From Toxonevra muliebris (lineage: Eukaryota; Arthropoda; Insecta; Diptera; Pallopteridae), in the NCBI GenBank assembly GCA_963691655.1, contig OY829329.1:14150708-14214707 (forward strand): a stretch of DNA of 64,000 bases, in the 5' to 3' direction. The first letter of the stretch is position 1. Every line of letters starts with the position of its first letter. Under the pieces are notes generated by a model. The model made no database searches and was not told the DNA's origin. It saw nothing but the letters and a program-made list of their open reading frames with translations. This document shows, in pieces, positions 1 through 11,755 of the stretch. Both the position numbers and the translations under genes were made by a program.

Positions 1-188
1 GCACAAAAATTCTTCTTCTTCTCCAAACTTATAATCTGTCAAAAAACGAATTTGAAATTCCTTTTTTGTCGTGTGTCCACCTAAATTTGAAATGCAGAAT
101 TTCAACGAAATGCACTCTCTTGTATCCGCACTATTACTGTTTTGAGTGCTCTCTCATGTGAGCATATCATTTCAAAAACTGAAGTAAA

Positions 189-411
189 GTGAGGAACAGA
201 ATGTGAAGCTGAAGCGTGAAGTAACAATTTGTTAAAAGCAAAATATATACATTTTCATTATAATCAAACACAATGGGTGCGTTTTCCGGATGCAAAATAA
301 AAAAAAGCTGCTTTCAAAGTGTGTCAGAAATGCGCCGCTGAGTGAAAATGTATACATTTTACCTTTAACTGATTGTTACTTCACGCTTCAGCTTCACATT
401 CTGTTCCTCAC
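189..411. mobile_element. MITE-like element with ~80-bp terminal inverted repeats
   Basis: The left arm begins GTGAGGAACAGAATGTGAAG at 189 and its reverse complement ends at 411. The two arms match almost perfectly for the first ~45 bases and then with scattered changes to about 80 bases (out to the ATACATTTTCA motif). Only about 60 bases of non-repeated centre remain and there is no coding capacity. This is the structure of a non-autonomous DNA transposon or fold-back element. A clean target-site duplication is not visible, so the superfamily is unknown. Confidence 0.75.
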
Positions 412-981
412 TTAAGTGTAAACAATTCGACTTTTTTTTTTCTATTGTAAACTCCTCAAATATTTGATTCTCTCGTTTGTTGCTATGGCGAATCTTTTAA
501 GAGAGCGCTCGTGGGTTTGATATTTTCATTTTATTTCGATTCCTGCGAGTTTTTCTTCATGATAAACTTTTTTCGAATTTCTCTTTATTTGATGCCAGAA
601 TTTGTAGCGCTCATTTTTCTCATTTCGTATGATGTGCAATGATGATAATTTGCATTTTTTTAATTTTTTTAAAAGTGCATATAATCTTCATATGTTTTTT
701 TCTAAATAGAAAAAAAATAAAATTTCATTAAGAAAATAAAAAAAAAATATCTTTGCTCAATTTATTACAAAATAAAAAAAAAACAAAACAAATTTAAATC
801 AAGAGAAAGTAATATTTTTAGAAATGTTTCCATTTAATTTTATGAAATATTAATAATAATAGCATACAAAAATAAGCTAATAAAAATTACAAACATCTTT
901 CTAAACTTATATTAAATAATGTTATATCTGCTTTCAGATATAAAATTTCATTAATTTATATTTTACTGATATTACACCTCG
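412..981. other. AT-rich DNA, nothing recognised
   Basis: A/T homopolymer-rich sequence without a convincing reading frame, splice-flanked exon or repeat boundary. Confidence 0.6.
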
Positions 982-1239
982 ATATCGATGGTCATACGTT
1001 GAGCCCTCGTATGTAGTTTTTCACCACATTTGAAAGAGACGACAAAAAAGCAATAAATATACTATACATAAAGAATATGTAAAATCATTTTAAATAAGAA
1101 AAAAATTATTTTCGGCAGTATTTTTTTTATTTTAAACTTATTTTTATATATTGTTTATAGAAATTTATTGTTTTATTGTCTTGTCTTCCAAAAGTGGTGA
1201 AAAAGTACTTACGAGGAGTCAACGTATGACCATCGATAT
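982..1239. mobile_element. MITE-like element with ~78-bp terminal inverted repeats
   Basis: The left arm starts ATATCGATGGTCATACGTTG at 982. The right arm ends with its reverse complement at 1239. Similarity continues inward through the CTCCTCGTA and TTTTTCACCAC motifs to the CAATAAAT motif, about 78 bases with a few mismatches and small gaps. The centre is pure AT-rich filler and non-coding. It is unrelated to the element at 189-411. The superfamily cannot be assigned because the duplication is unclear. Confidence 0.75.
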
Positions 1240-1429
1240 GTAATAACCAAAATATGATATGAAATTCACCTCATCTGTTCTTTGTTTCTCCACCACAATA
1301 CCGTTTAACCAAAAAAAAAAACAAAAAAACATGTGAGAGAAATCATAGTTGCGTCTTCGTAAATGTAGCTGAGTAGCCGAAAGCATAAAATTATTTACTA
1401 CAAATAAAGTGTAGTTGTACTTAAGTGTA

Positions 1430-1860
1430 GTTGTACTTAGTGAAAAAGAAAGAGATCAAGAGAGGTGAGAGAAATCGTCGTGCAGAGTACAATCGTACTT
1501 AAATGAGAGTGTATTAGTGGAAGTGGAATAGATCAAGAGAATGAGAGAGTATTGGTGGATTGTATTTTCCACGAAGGAGGGGAGACGAAAATAGATCAAG
1601 AGAATGAGAGAGTATTGGTGGAAGTAGAATAGATCAAGATAATTAGAAAGTCAAAGAGCAGGTTTGAATTCTTTTATACTGTTCTCTCGATTGTGTTTTC
1701 CATGAAGGATGGGAGACGAAAATAGATCAAGAGAATGAGAGAGTATTGGTGGAAGTGGAATAGATCAAGAGAATAAGAAAGTCAAAGAGCAGGTTTGAAT
1801 TCTTTGATACTGTTCTCTCGATTGTGTTTTCCATGAAGGAGGGGAGACGAAAAGGGGTTC
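1430..1860. repeat. GA-rich tandem repeat, ~130-bp unit
   Basis: A unit containing AATAGATCAAGAGAATGAGA, then GTCAAAGAGCAGGTTTGAAT, TGTTCTCTCGATTGTGTTTT and CCATGAAGGA is repeated with an offset of about 130 bases (units near 1586 and 1716, the third breaking off at 1850). Partial, more diverged copies precede it from about 1440. No protein is encoded. Confidence 0.8.
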
Positions 1861-2276
1861 GCTTTTCATCTAACGGATACTTTGTCGCATAAGAAATATT
1901 AAATTAAAAAATAGAGAATACATGAATGAATGATACAAAGAGCAATTCAATAATTGTGTCGCGAGTAAAAAATATGTAGTGTCGTTATCAAAATGAGTTT
2001 ATCATTGCAAAAACTTTCCACTGAGAAATATTAATCGAGTGAAAAACTATGAGCGCTCTTTAACTCAGAGTTGTAAGAAGAGGAGCATTCTGTGAGCGAT
2101 AACTATTAAAGGGGAAAATATTAGTTCAGTTCACTCAGAGCATTTCAAGAAAGAGCGCACATAAAATAAAACTCGCTCTTCAAGGGTGTATTATTGAGAT
2201 GGAGGAGTGTAATATTTCTTCTTATTTTAAGTCTGCACACAAAGTGGTTTACTTTGTTAAAAAAAAAACCGGGTAT
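1861..2276. other. Non-coding, nothing recognised
   Basis: AT-rich sequence with scattered GAGAG/CTCTT words like those of the neighbouring arrays. No gene or bounded repeat is seen. Confidence 0.5.
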
Positions 2277-2295
2277 TTATTATGACAATGATTTC

Positions 2296-2368
2296 ATGCC
2301 TGGGAATCGAACCTGAAGCAATTAAAATCGCACAGTTGAGATGCCCAATCATTCATTAGTTCACCGAG
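2296..2368 (-). repeat. tRNA-like (SINE-type) pol III promoter remnant
   Basis: On the minus strand a B-box match GGTTCGATTCCC (2302-2313) lies about 60 bases downstream of an A-box-like stretch AGCCAACTCGGTGAA (about 2352-2366). The acceptor stem does not pair and the middle is too long for a normal anticodon arm, so this is more likely a tRNA-derived SINE head or decayed tRNA than a working tRNA gene. Confidence 0.35.
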
Positions 2369-4086
2369 TTGGCTTTATGTGAAGAATTCAAATATTTCGT
2401 CATCACTTATTGTCATCACCTTCTTCAAAGAAAGACTCATGTGGGAAACTTAAAAATGAAACTTTTGAAATATTCAAATAAGTAATTTACCCTCTCTGGA
2501 AAAATTTCTCATACCGCTACTGCCTTCAGGTATTTGAGAAAAGAAAAATGCTTTAAAATATGAATGAACATAGCGTTGAATGTGAAACGAACTGTAGAGT
2601 TTGGGTAGGGCGTGAATGGATAAATGAATGGATGACTGATAAGTGAAGGGAGGAAGGGAGGGAGGAAGGGAGTGAGGTGAAGGAGTGGAGTTATATGGCC
2701 CGCATATGAATGTGGGGAGTGGTGAATGCCCTTTGTTTGTGCTCTTGTTGTTGTTGTTGTATATGCTTGAATGTTTTGACACTTTAGACTTAAGATTGAA
2801 TTTCAAATATTCGTGTTAGGGAATGGCGTTGTTTTTATTTTCACTTTTTGTTGTTGTTTTTGTGTGTGTTTTTTTTTTTTTTTTTGGATTCGTTTTTTTT
2901 TTACAAAACAACAAGTGATTTTGTTTTTGAGAATGCAGATATTTTTACTTTTTGACGGAGGGAGCAAGCGTAAATTAAAGTGATTTGCGTGTTTTTCTTG
3001 CGTTTTTTTTTAATTTTTTTTATTTTTTTTTTGAGAAAGCTGTGAATGAAGAAATCATTAGGTATGAGGTTTTATTTTTATATATATATTCAAATACGAG
3101 TGAGTATATGAGATTGTTAATTACAAACATAATTAGAAAGCAAATCTTCTCCACCTCCTAATTGTTGTTGTTGCTATTTTTTCGCTTTTTCATGCGCAAA
3201 CATATTTATATATGTATTATATATATTTTTTTTGATATATTTATTTCACCTAATTTGTATTAAAGTTAATTTATATGCAAATTATGTGCTTAAATTATTT
3301 CAAGTTGTTTCGGTCAAGTGTAAATTTTGCCATTAAACAGTTATTATTATTATTAAGCAAATGTTTGCGAGTGTGTCAGTGTGTATGTGTGTGGTCTTAA
3401 TTAAAATCTGATTTTTTTCTATATATATATAATATATAAATACTCTTACGAGTACCTATGTGGTTGTTGTATTTTGATTCCCAGTCGTCGTTTTCGTCGT
3501 CATCGTTTTTACAAAAAGCGAACATGGAATTCATGATTGCAGGCCGTTAATTATATTCCTAATGGTTACTTGCCATGAAATAGCATGGAATATTCCTATA
3601 TATACACACATATAAAAGTGCTTGTGTGTTTGTTTCTATATGTATGTCGAACACTGTATGAAGTAATAATGAAGAAAAAAAAAATAAATGAAATTACTTC
3701 ATATACGTTAATGAACAGTGGAAATTGCTTTGAACATATATAAAAATTCATTTCATTTATTTCTGTTTTACTTACATAAAGAAATTTTGTGTTTTCGTAA
3801 CCTGAAATTATTACAATGTATTAATTTTTATAATCATTTATTTCTTTTTTTGTGAACCTATTTTCCTACTCTACAAAACATTTTGTTTTTTATTTACGGA
3901 AAAGTAAATCAGGTTAGGTTGATGAAATGTAATCAAGTCAAACGATTTTGGTCAACTTCCATAGAGAGTTTGAATCACAATAAAAAAAAAAAAAACCCAT
4001 GAACAAAAAATAAATTAAAATTGAAGGAATTAAATTGAATATATGAATAAACATGAAGAAAATCCAAAATGATATATTTACTTCAA
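2369..4086. other. Non-coding AT-rich interval with microsatellites
   Basis: Contains (GTT)n near 2748-2760, long T runs near 2870-2900 and 3006-3030, TATATA tracts near 3080, 3225 and 3420, and GTGT tracts near 3380. The minus-strand reading frame over 2474-2806 is low complexity and not considered a gene. Confidence 0.6.
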
Positions 4087-4170
4087 CAATTTTTCTTTAT
4101 ACTTTAGAAATTTGCAAATGTAAAGTATAAAGAAAAATTGTCAGATATAAAAATTTTATTTTTATATCTG
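4087..4170. repeat. Two adjacent perfect hairpins
   Basis: Hairpin one (4087-4140) has 20-base arms, CAATTTTTCTTTATACTTTA and its exact reverse complement, around a 14-base loop. Hairpin two (4142-4170) has 13-base arms CAGATATAAAAAT and the exact reverse complement around a 3-base loop. Both are AT-rich, so a decayed fold-back element is as likely as a structured RNA. Confidence 0.7.
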
Positions 4171-4540
4171 AATATAAAAATTAATTTTTTTTTCTAACAT
4201 AAAATAAAATAGTAATTAAAAAATTTGGAGTAATTTTAGGTCTTTATGAATTCTCCATGGGTTATGCTAATTCCAACTGGGATGTAAATATAAAAAAGAT
4301 AGCATTCAGTAAGAAATCTACAATAACATTTAATTTGTTCCAACAACATACAACGACAATTGTAGTGTAATCGAGAGTATTGGTTTCTGCTGATATTCTA
4401 TACACCGCTCTCTCAAACACTCACTCTCTCACATTTGTTCCTCAGCAGCCTCACTACAACAAGTAAACATCTCTATGCTAGAGTAGTAAACTGAAATTCA
4501 GTCTATATCAACTGGATGAGAAATATATGTATGTAGCTGT

Positions 4541-5209
4541 AATGAGAGGAGAGAGTACTTAATATGAAAGAGTAGTGCAAAAGAGAATCAGAAAATATCA
4601 ATGCTCTTGTTTGCATTACAATAGCAGCGTATGAATAAATGAGTTGTGTGATCTCACTCTCTCTCTCTCTCTCTTATATTTGCGTACTGCTCACCTACAC
4701 ATATTTGATTTTTCCACATATACATTGTTAATGAGTTAACACGACAATAACAACTCCATATTCGAATTCTAATTTGTGTACTGGCTCATTATTTCTCTGG
4801 TTGCGAAATCGACTGTGGGCACTTGAAACGCATATTCCCATGCTGGCTCGAACCGCTTGATGTGAGATACTGTTGTAATAAGGAGAAAGAGTTTTTAATA
4901 TGAGAGAGCAGTGTAAAAGAGAATCAGCTGGTATCAGTGCTCTCATTTACATTACAATTGCAGTGCTCAAAATTTGAACAAATGATTTGTGTGCTCTCTC
5001 TTTTTCTTTTTTATAATTGTGTAGTGTTCACATATACATAGAGTTTTATTTTTACACATACATATACGCGATCGGTAATGTGTAAACACGACAATAAAAA
5101 CTCTATAATCGTTTTTTTAATTTGTGCACTCATCAAGTATTTTTCTGGCCACGCAATTCACCGTGGGCAGCTGAAACGCACATTCACACGCTGACTCAAG
5201 CCCCTAGCT
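4541..5209. repeat. Tandem duplication, ~335-bp unit
   Basis: Unit one (about 4541-4860) and unit two (about 4878-5209) share, in order, an AGAGAGTACTTAATATGA-like start, a CAAAAGAGAATCAG motif, GCATTACAATAGCAG, a CT-rich block, CACATATACAT, TAACACGACAATAA, CTGTGGGCA and GAAACGCA. Divergence is moderate, so the duplication is not recent. Confidence 0.8.
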
Positions 5210-6039
5210 TCCAGCAATGACGTATAGGGAAAAATAATAGTAAGGCAAATATGTTTATGTATTAATAAGTAAGATACGTAATACTTTTTATATATTTTTT
5301 ACACATTTTCTTTTTTCACGCTTGCTTGAACGACGTGAGTGGACGTCAATTTATATTGCCATCTCATAAAAATAACTTACATTTAATTCCTGTTACATGT
5401 GTGTTCTTGTGCTATATTTGCAAATTGTACACGCATGCCTACACATATGAAAATTAATGAAATCCGATATAAATTAGTTATAAATTTAACGTGGGATGAA
5501 ACACTGCCCACTGACATATTCAATGACAAAAGTGACCTTTACCTTTTTTATACCTACGAGCATTTCATAAAAGGAAGCTTTTTTGACAAAGTGAGTAATA
5601 CAAGTTAAGAGCTTGCATGCTTTCTTTTTTTTCCTTTTAATGCATAACTCTTCTCTCTTGCTATGCTCGTACAATAGCGTAGGTTTAAGTGGAAAATTAA
5701 GAAGTAATTTTAATACTAAGTATATAAAGAAGTGATGTATCTAAGCATGTATGCACGTACGTAAAAAAGATAATTATGAAAAATGGAGAGTGGTTAAAAA
5801 AATATATATATGCATCAGTGTGGTCTCTCATAGTTTTTATTGTATATGTAAATATCTGTGTGAGCTTATTTATAATGAATAGAAGAGAGAGAGAGAAAGA
5901 AAGAGCGTAAATATATTCTTTTCGTGTTGTTGTTGTTTGGAGAATATATACTTGCATATGCAAGAGAGAGGTAACGGCATCTCTCGCTGACTTATTTTTT
6001 AAGCATATAGAGAACTACAAGTTTGCGACTGTATAATTG
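5210..6039. other. Non-coding, nothing recognised
   Basis: AT-rich sequence with GA and TATA microsatellites. Short open frames here are not supported by composition or splice signals. Confidence 0.5.
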
Positions 6040-6044
6040 AAACT

Positions 6045-6625
6045 GCAAAGACTCTCAATTGGAGTCGGTAGTCGAGAGAATGAAATAAATTAGCGATCGC
6101 AATACCAACAACATCTGTTGAATTTCTGCTCTCAGTTCTCTCTTTTTCTGTTTTGTTGCTGTAAAATTAGAAATATGGTCCATACACATTGACGACAGCA
6201 GCTACACATACGACCATGAAATTCTGTCGGCTACAACTGTCGCCGCGTAGTCAGCTACTAAACACAATGGAAGCGGCACCACCTGCAGCAAACACAGCCA
6301 AAACAACAAAAGCAAACTCGTTTCTCTCTCTGTCGCTTGTCGAATTAGAAATAGATTTAAAATTGGCTACAGCCACAATTGTGGTGGGTGGTCATGTAGT
6401 CGTGTCGTCGCCAAAATAATAATCTCCATAAGAACATGTTGTTTTTATAATTTGAGAGATGCAGTCGTGTAGCTGCCATCGTCAATGTGTATGGTGCAAT
6501 AGATTTTAATACGACTACAACTACAAATGTGGTCTTGCAGTCATGCAGTTGTGTAGTTGCCAAATTTTGCAGTTTCAGTTATTCAAATTTTTGACAGATG
6601 CAGTCGCAAGCCTGTTGCCCTCTAT
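6045..6625 (+). repeat. Interspersed repeat (family G), interrupted by a MITE
   Basis: The left part (about 6045-6174) and right part (about 6500-6625) together match the minus-strand copy at about 46620-46905 and the partial plus-strand copy at about 62340-62530. Shared words are TCGGTAGTCGAGAGAATG, TTTTGTTGCT, AATTAGAAA, GATTTTAATACGA, TGCAGTTGTGTAGTTG and AAATTTTG(C/T)AGTTTCA. The copy is split by the inverted-repeat element at 6180-6494. Confidence 0.75.
6180..6494 (+). mobile_element. MITE (family C), copy 1, nested in family G repeat
   Basis: Terminal inverted repeats CCATACACATTGACGA (start 6180) and its reverse complement (end 6494); similarity continues into the GCAGCTACA motif. About 315 bases, non-coding. 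A second copy lies at 23401-23702. Joining the flanks AATTAGAAAT and AGATTTTAATACG recreates the uninterrupted sequence seen at 46620-46905 and 62340-62530, so the insertion site is visible. The exact duplication length cannot be fixed. Confidence 0.85.
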
Positions 6626-8552
6626 GTATTTATAAGTATTATTACGCTGGTCTCTCTCTCTCTCTCTTGCCTAGCACTTTTGTTAATCCTTTCTAACCTA
6701 AAAATACGCCTCCAATCTTTACCCAGTGTGGAAATTTGTTTTACAAAATTTACTAAAAAATTTTCAAACATGTGAAAAAGAAATAAGTATTTTTATAAGA
6801 TTTTTCTAGATCTTAAAGCTTATAAAATTACTCATTGATTATGTTTACATGACCTTGAAATACAGTTAGAAAAAAATGCATTCAGAAAAAATTTTCATCG
6901 CAACATATTATTTTATGATTACACTGCTATTACTCTGTTGCAAAAGCTTTTCTTAATTGTGTTATTGAATTTACAACTGACCTTATTCATTTATTTTCTC
7001 ATAAGCAACGTGACAGTATAAATCATACACCTTTTAAGGTATATGCTTTACATGATTCTTACTACATACTTTTACTGCAAAAATAATCAATATTTTGCTA
7101 ATGTTTTACACTTTTTTTCTCTCTAAAATTAGCTGATTATTTTCTGCTACTTTTACATCATTTTACTTTCTACTACTTACTTTTTCATTTAATGTAACAT
7201 TTTTCTCCATTTTTTTTCTTTTTTTGCAATTTATTATGACATTGATGTACATCAAAGACATTTTAAATATGTAGTAAGTTGTAACAGTAGTAAATGGTAG
7301 TAGCAAATGCTGTTGAAGCGTTCTCCTGAAGCTAAACCTAGTAAGAATTACATTTCGCCATCATAATTTTCTTTTTCTTTTCATACTTTAGTTCTACGCT
7401 GTGCTATTTTCTTTTTCAAGCTCACACACACACACACACAAATATGTTAATGGTGCATTTTATTTGCCACTTTAGCAATTTACCAACTCATACTTTTTCA
7501 AACTATTCGTACTTTTCTTCGTATTTTTTCCCCCTTTTACTTTTTCTTTAATATTTTTCTCTTTCTCTCTTCCAATCTTTCACTCTTTCACTGTTCGTTT
7601 AATTTCTTTTGAGTTCGTCTCATTGTATGCACGCAAAATAGTCTTGCGCGCTCTAATTTAAAACCTGCTATAATTTGCATATTTTTAAGTTGACTTTTAT
7701 TGCATTATAATGGCGAATGCTGCCTGCCATTTTAGTGAACTGTAAAGTGTTTTTAACAAACTGTAAGTGCTGTCGTTTACTGTTGTTGGTTGCCGTTGAG
7801 GAGAAGTTGGTATAAATAACAATAAGAAGCTACTTAAAAAAAAAAAAAACAAAGAAAAAAAATGGTGAAAGAAAAAGAACATAAGGCACAAGACAGATTA
7901 CAAAAATGCAATTAAAAAGGTTTTAGGGTCAATTACCATACCATACTATAGTCGTAGTATAATACATGCTATATGCTACTATGCCATGAGTTTGAGTATG
8001 AGTAAGTAATTTAATACTTACGAGTCTTAAGTTGCAAGTAATTTAAATACTGAAACTTCTTAGTGTTTAAAATTTTGTTACTAATTAGTTTTTGGTTTAT
8101 GTTTTACAGGCAGACAAAGCACATTATGGTTGAAAATAATGTTTAAAAAGCCTAAAACTGTATGAAACTTTAACTGAAAAATTAAAACTGATTTCTACAT
8201 CCACTTTTACTGCATAGTAAGGGTTCATTTCATAAATTAATTGCTGGTTATAAATTTTTTTATGCGGGTTTTCTTGAAATATTTCTAGAATGAAGGTTTA
8301 TGATTTTACTGGAAGTTGTTCTATAAAGTAGTTCGAAAATTTTAGATCTAAAAAAAAGATTAGAAGCTAGTAAATAATTTTTTAAAAATAATTCAGTATC
8401 ACTAATTCTGACCTCGTAATTAGATTTTCTCTTTTACGTATAAGATTTCCTGTATAAAGGGTCGAAAAAATTGTTCTGGTATATGCGAGTCTTAAATATA
8501 ATTTTTCTTTTATTTATTTTAACTTCTACATGCGTAAGAGAAAATTGTTTAT

Positions 8553-8584
<32 letters not shown>

Positions 8585-8664
8585 AGGAGAAAATCTTCTT
8601 AGACTGCAATACCCCATCACCTATTCGGATCCAAAGTGCTTTTTTAAATCTTCCCGTTGGGTAA
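6626..8664. other. Non-coding AT-rich interval
   Basis: Contains (CT)n at about 6650-6668, (CA)n at about 7422-7440 and an A run of about 30 at 8554-8583. No exon with convincing splice sites and no bounded repeat was found. Confidence 0.6.
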
Positions 8665-9450
8665 TGATCTCATTTTGATACTTTCCTTTTCACTCTCTTA
8701 AACACACAACAAATTACACATATACTTAGTATAGCTCTCGGTTTTATACTGCAATTTTCACTCTCTCTAATACACAACAAATTACACACACACACACTTT
8801 GTAGTACTCTCATTTTTATACTGCATTTTTCACTCTCTCAAACACACAATAAATTACACACACACTTAGTATTGCTCTCATTTTGATACTGTATTTTTCA
8901 GTCTCTCAAACACACAACGAATTACACATACACTTAGCAGTGCTCTCATTTTTATACTGCATTTTTCACACTTTCATTATTCTCATTTTGAAACTCTCCT
9001 TTTCACTCTCTCAAACACACAACAAATTACACATACACTTAGTATTGCTCTCATTTTGATAGTGTATTTTTCACTGCCTCAAATACACAACAAATTACAC
9101 ATACACTTCGTAGTGCTCTCATTTTTATACTGCATTTTTCACTCTCACTAATACACAACAAATTACACATACAATTAGTAGAGCTCCCATTTTGATACTC
9201 TCTTTTTCACTCTCTCAAATACACAACAAATTACACATACACTTCGTAGTGCTCTCATTTTTATACTGCATTTCTCATCACTCTCATTAGTACACAACAA
9301 ATTATACATACAATTAGTAGAGCTCCCATTTATATACTCTCTTTTTCACTCTCTCAAACACACAACAAATTGCACATACACTTCGTAGTGCTCTTATTTT
9401 GATACTCCCTTTTTCACTCTCGCAAACACATAACAAATTACGCTTACTCT
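8665..9450. repeat. Tandem array, ~69-bp unit, about 11 copies
   Basis: Each unit has TTTTTCACTCTCTCAAACAC, then ACAACAAATTACACATACAC, TTAGTA or TTCGTAG, TGCTCTCATTTT and GATACTG or TATACTGC. Copies alternate between the two tail variants, suggesting a two-unit higher-order arrangement. Units diverge by several substitutions, so this is a minisatellite and not a regular spacer/repeat locus. Confidence 0.9.
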
Positions 9451-9804
9451 CTCTGACACTAGCTTTTCTTTTCCTTGATTATAGACTACTAGAGAAATCT
9501 CTGTATGATATCTCGAAAGGTTTCAATTTATTTAAAGTCAATTTATTCTTAATTCGAATGCTGTGATTTCAAAAGACAAACCAATTTTTGTTTTTATTCA
9601 TATCCACATGAACTAATCTTCTCACATTTCAAACTTTACACTTCTCACTTCAAAAAACTAACTATTTTCAATTTATTTCCCTTTCTTTAAAAAAGAGCCT
9701 TTTCACACTAACGACTTTCAACACTATCCACATACGCATATAGCGTTTTAAGTTAACATTTAAAATAAAACATAAAACATTTTTGCCAACACCTTTAAAT
9801 AAAC

Positions 9805-9835
<31 letters not shown>

Positions 9836-11109
9836 TACACACACAAAAAAAGGTGAAAAAAAAATGTAAAATCTCATTTTTCTAACACACCTTTAATAAA
9901 AAGAAAAAAAAAATAAAAGAAGAGAAAACACTATTTTTCTTTTTGTGTATGTGTGAGAGTGTGAACACAAACATGTATTTGTGTGTGTGTGTGTGTTTTT
10001 GTTTTGTACATGAGAGAATGTATGTTTTTGTGTGTCCTTGTGCTAATGAAATGTTTGTTTTTCCTATTTATTTCCGCTATGCTTCACACTTTAGCTTATT
10101 AAGTTTTCACTTCTCTTAAACACACCTACACACCTCAACTCATATATAAACTTTTAAGCTTCCTTCCTTCCTTTCAACACATTGTACTACATACCATACA
10201 TCAAGGATTCTTAAGGAAAATTTTGTTATATTTTTGTTGCTGTTGTTATTGTTGTTGTAATAATAATTTTGTTTGAAAATAGAATTTTCGTATTTTCTCT
10301 CATATTAAAGAAAGTCCTTGACTCTATACAAACTACATACCTACATATTCGTATATGTTTGAATGTATATAGCTCAACTATCATCAGCTCAAAGTTGTTT
10401 ATAAAAGGAGGCTAGCTGTGTGTGTGTGTGCGTGTGTGTCTGAGTGTAAGAGAATGAGAGACTTACCACCTGCCAACATATAAAACAGCAAGAGCAACAA
10501 AAGACAAAAACAACCTTTACATTTAACGTTAGGATGGTAAGACCTTGTGTATAGGTTTGGTTTTGTTTTATTTTTTTCCACCTACTACTACTCAATATTC
10601 GATGGTAATTTCCTAGCACAATATTTAAGGGTATTATTTAAAGTTATTTATGTGAGAACGCGTTGCGCCGCTGTGGTTAATTTGGTTGGCTGTTTTTGTT
10701 GTTGAAAATATGTGTACAAAATATTTTGTTAATTGCATCGAGTAAAAAAAGTTAATTGTAGATAAATTACAAATATACTAAGGTACGAGTATGTAGCAAA
10801 AGTAAATTTATAGTTTATTAATTGTGTGCTATATATGTGAAAACATAAATTTTGTGGCATAAGGTGATATGTGGTGTGTGTGTTCATAGTCGAAAATGAA
10901 ATGGTTTTAATTTTCTATGACATTGATCGATATTAAATTTATTGTAACTTATATACCTACGAATATGTGTAAACCAAAATATTGATTATAAAATACTGCG
11001 TTCAATTTATGCATAATTAATAATAAATTATTTTTACTAACTATGTAGAGAAAGAATTGTAAACAATTTTTTTTATTGGTATTGGTATCATACACTGCCA
11101 ATGCGCTTT
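9451..11109. other. Non-coding AT-rich interval with microsatellites
   Basis: Contains A runs (9808-9830), (GT)n at about 9980-9996 and 10419-10438, and (GTT)n near 10232-10258. Low-complexity minus-strand frames (poly-Phe, poly-His) are not genes. Confidence 0.6.
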
Positions 11110-11755
11110 TGAGTACGTAAGAGCTGATTGAGAGATATTGGTGTAGTGAGGTGGAAAGAGAGTTATGTAGTGTGAGAGAGTAAGTGTTACGTGTTGGAAG
11201 TGAGAGAGAGAGCCAAGAAAAGAGCATCAGCTGACATGAAGAACTGATTGAGAAGTATTGGTGTAGTGAGGTGGAAAAAAACTGATTTGAGAGAGATGTG
11301 TTATGTGTTTCGTGTGTGTGAGAGAGCCAAGAAAAGACAGTGAGAACTGATTGAGAGGTATTGGTGTAGTGAGGTGAGAAAAAAGCTGGTGTAGGAGAGA
11401 AGATGCTATGTGTTGCATATGTGTGAGAGAGCCAAGAAAAGAGTATCCACAGACAGTGAGAACTGATTGAGAGGTATTGGTGTAGTGAAGTGGGAAAGGA
11501 ACTGGTGTGAGAGAGAAGGTATTATGTGTTCCATGTGTGTGAGAGCAAAAAAAAGAGCATCGACAGACATTGAGAACTGATTGAGAGGTGTTGGTGTAGT
11601 GAGGTGAAAAATAAGCTGATTTGAGAAAGAATGTGACTGAGAGGTATTGATGTAGTGAGGTGATAAATAAGCTGATCTGAGGGAGAATGTGTTATGTGTC
11701 GCGTGTATGAGAGAGAGAAAGAGAGTCAAGAAAAAAGTATCACCAGACACCAATA
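11110..11755. repeat. GA-rich tandem array, ~115-bp unit, 5-6 copies
   Basis: Starts of the CTGATTGAGAG(G/A)(T/G)(A/G)TTGGTGTAGTGAGGT core fall near 11124, 11244, 11347, 11462, 11577, with a shorter partial unit near 11634. Units also share TGTGTGAGAGAG and GCCAAGAAAAGAG(T/C)AT. The minus-strand frames of 63-115 codons across it (repeated HYTNTSQS-like blocks) are read-through of the repeat and not a protein family. Confidence 0.9.

Noticed and set aside
5399..5608. Plus-strand frame of 69 codons
   Set aside because: No domain, no promoter or splice signals, composition like the surrounding non-coding DNA.
8665..9450. Regular repeats considered as a CRISPR array
   Set aside because: Eukaryotic context, whole unit repeated without unique spacers, unit too long and too variable.
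11227..11753. Minus-strand frames of 63 and 115 codons with repeated HYTNTSQS-like motifs
   Set aside because: Periodicity equals that of the DNA tandem array; no domain, and frames drift between units.
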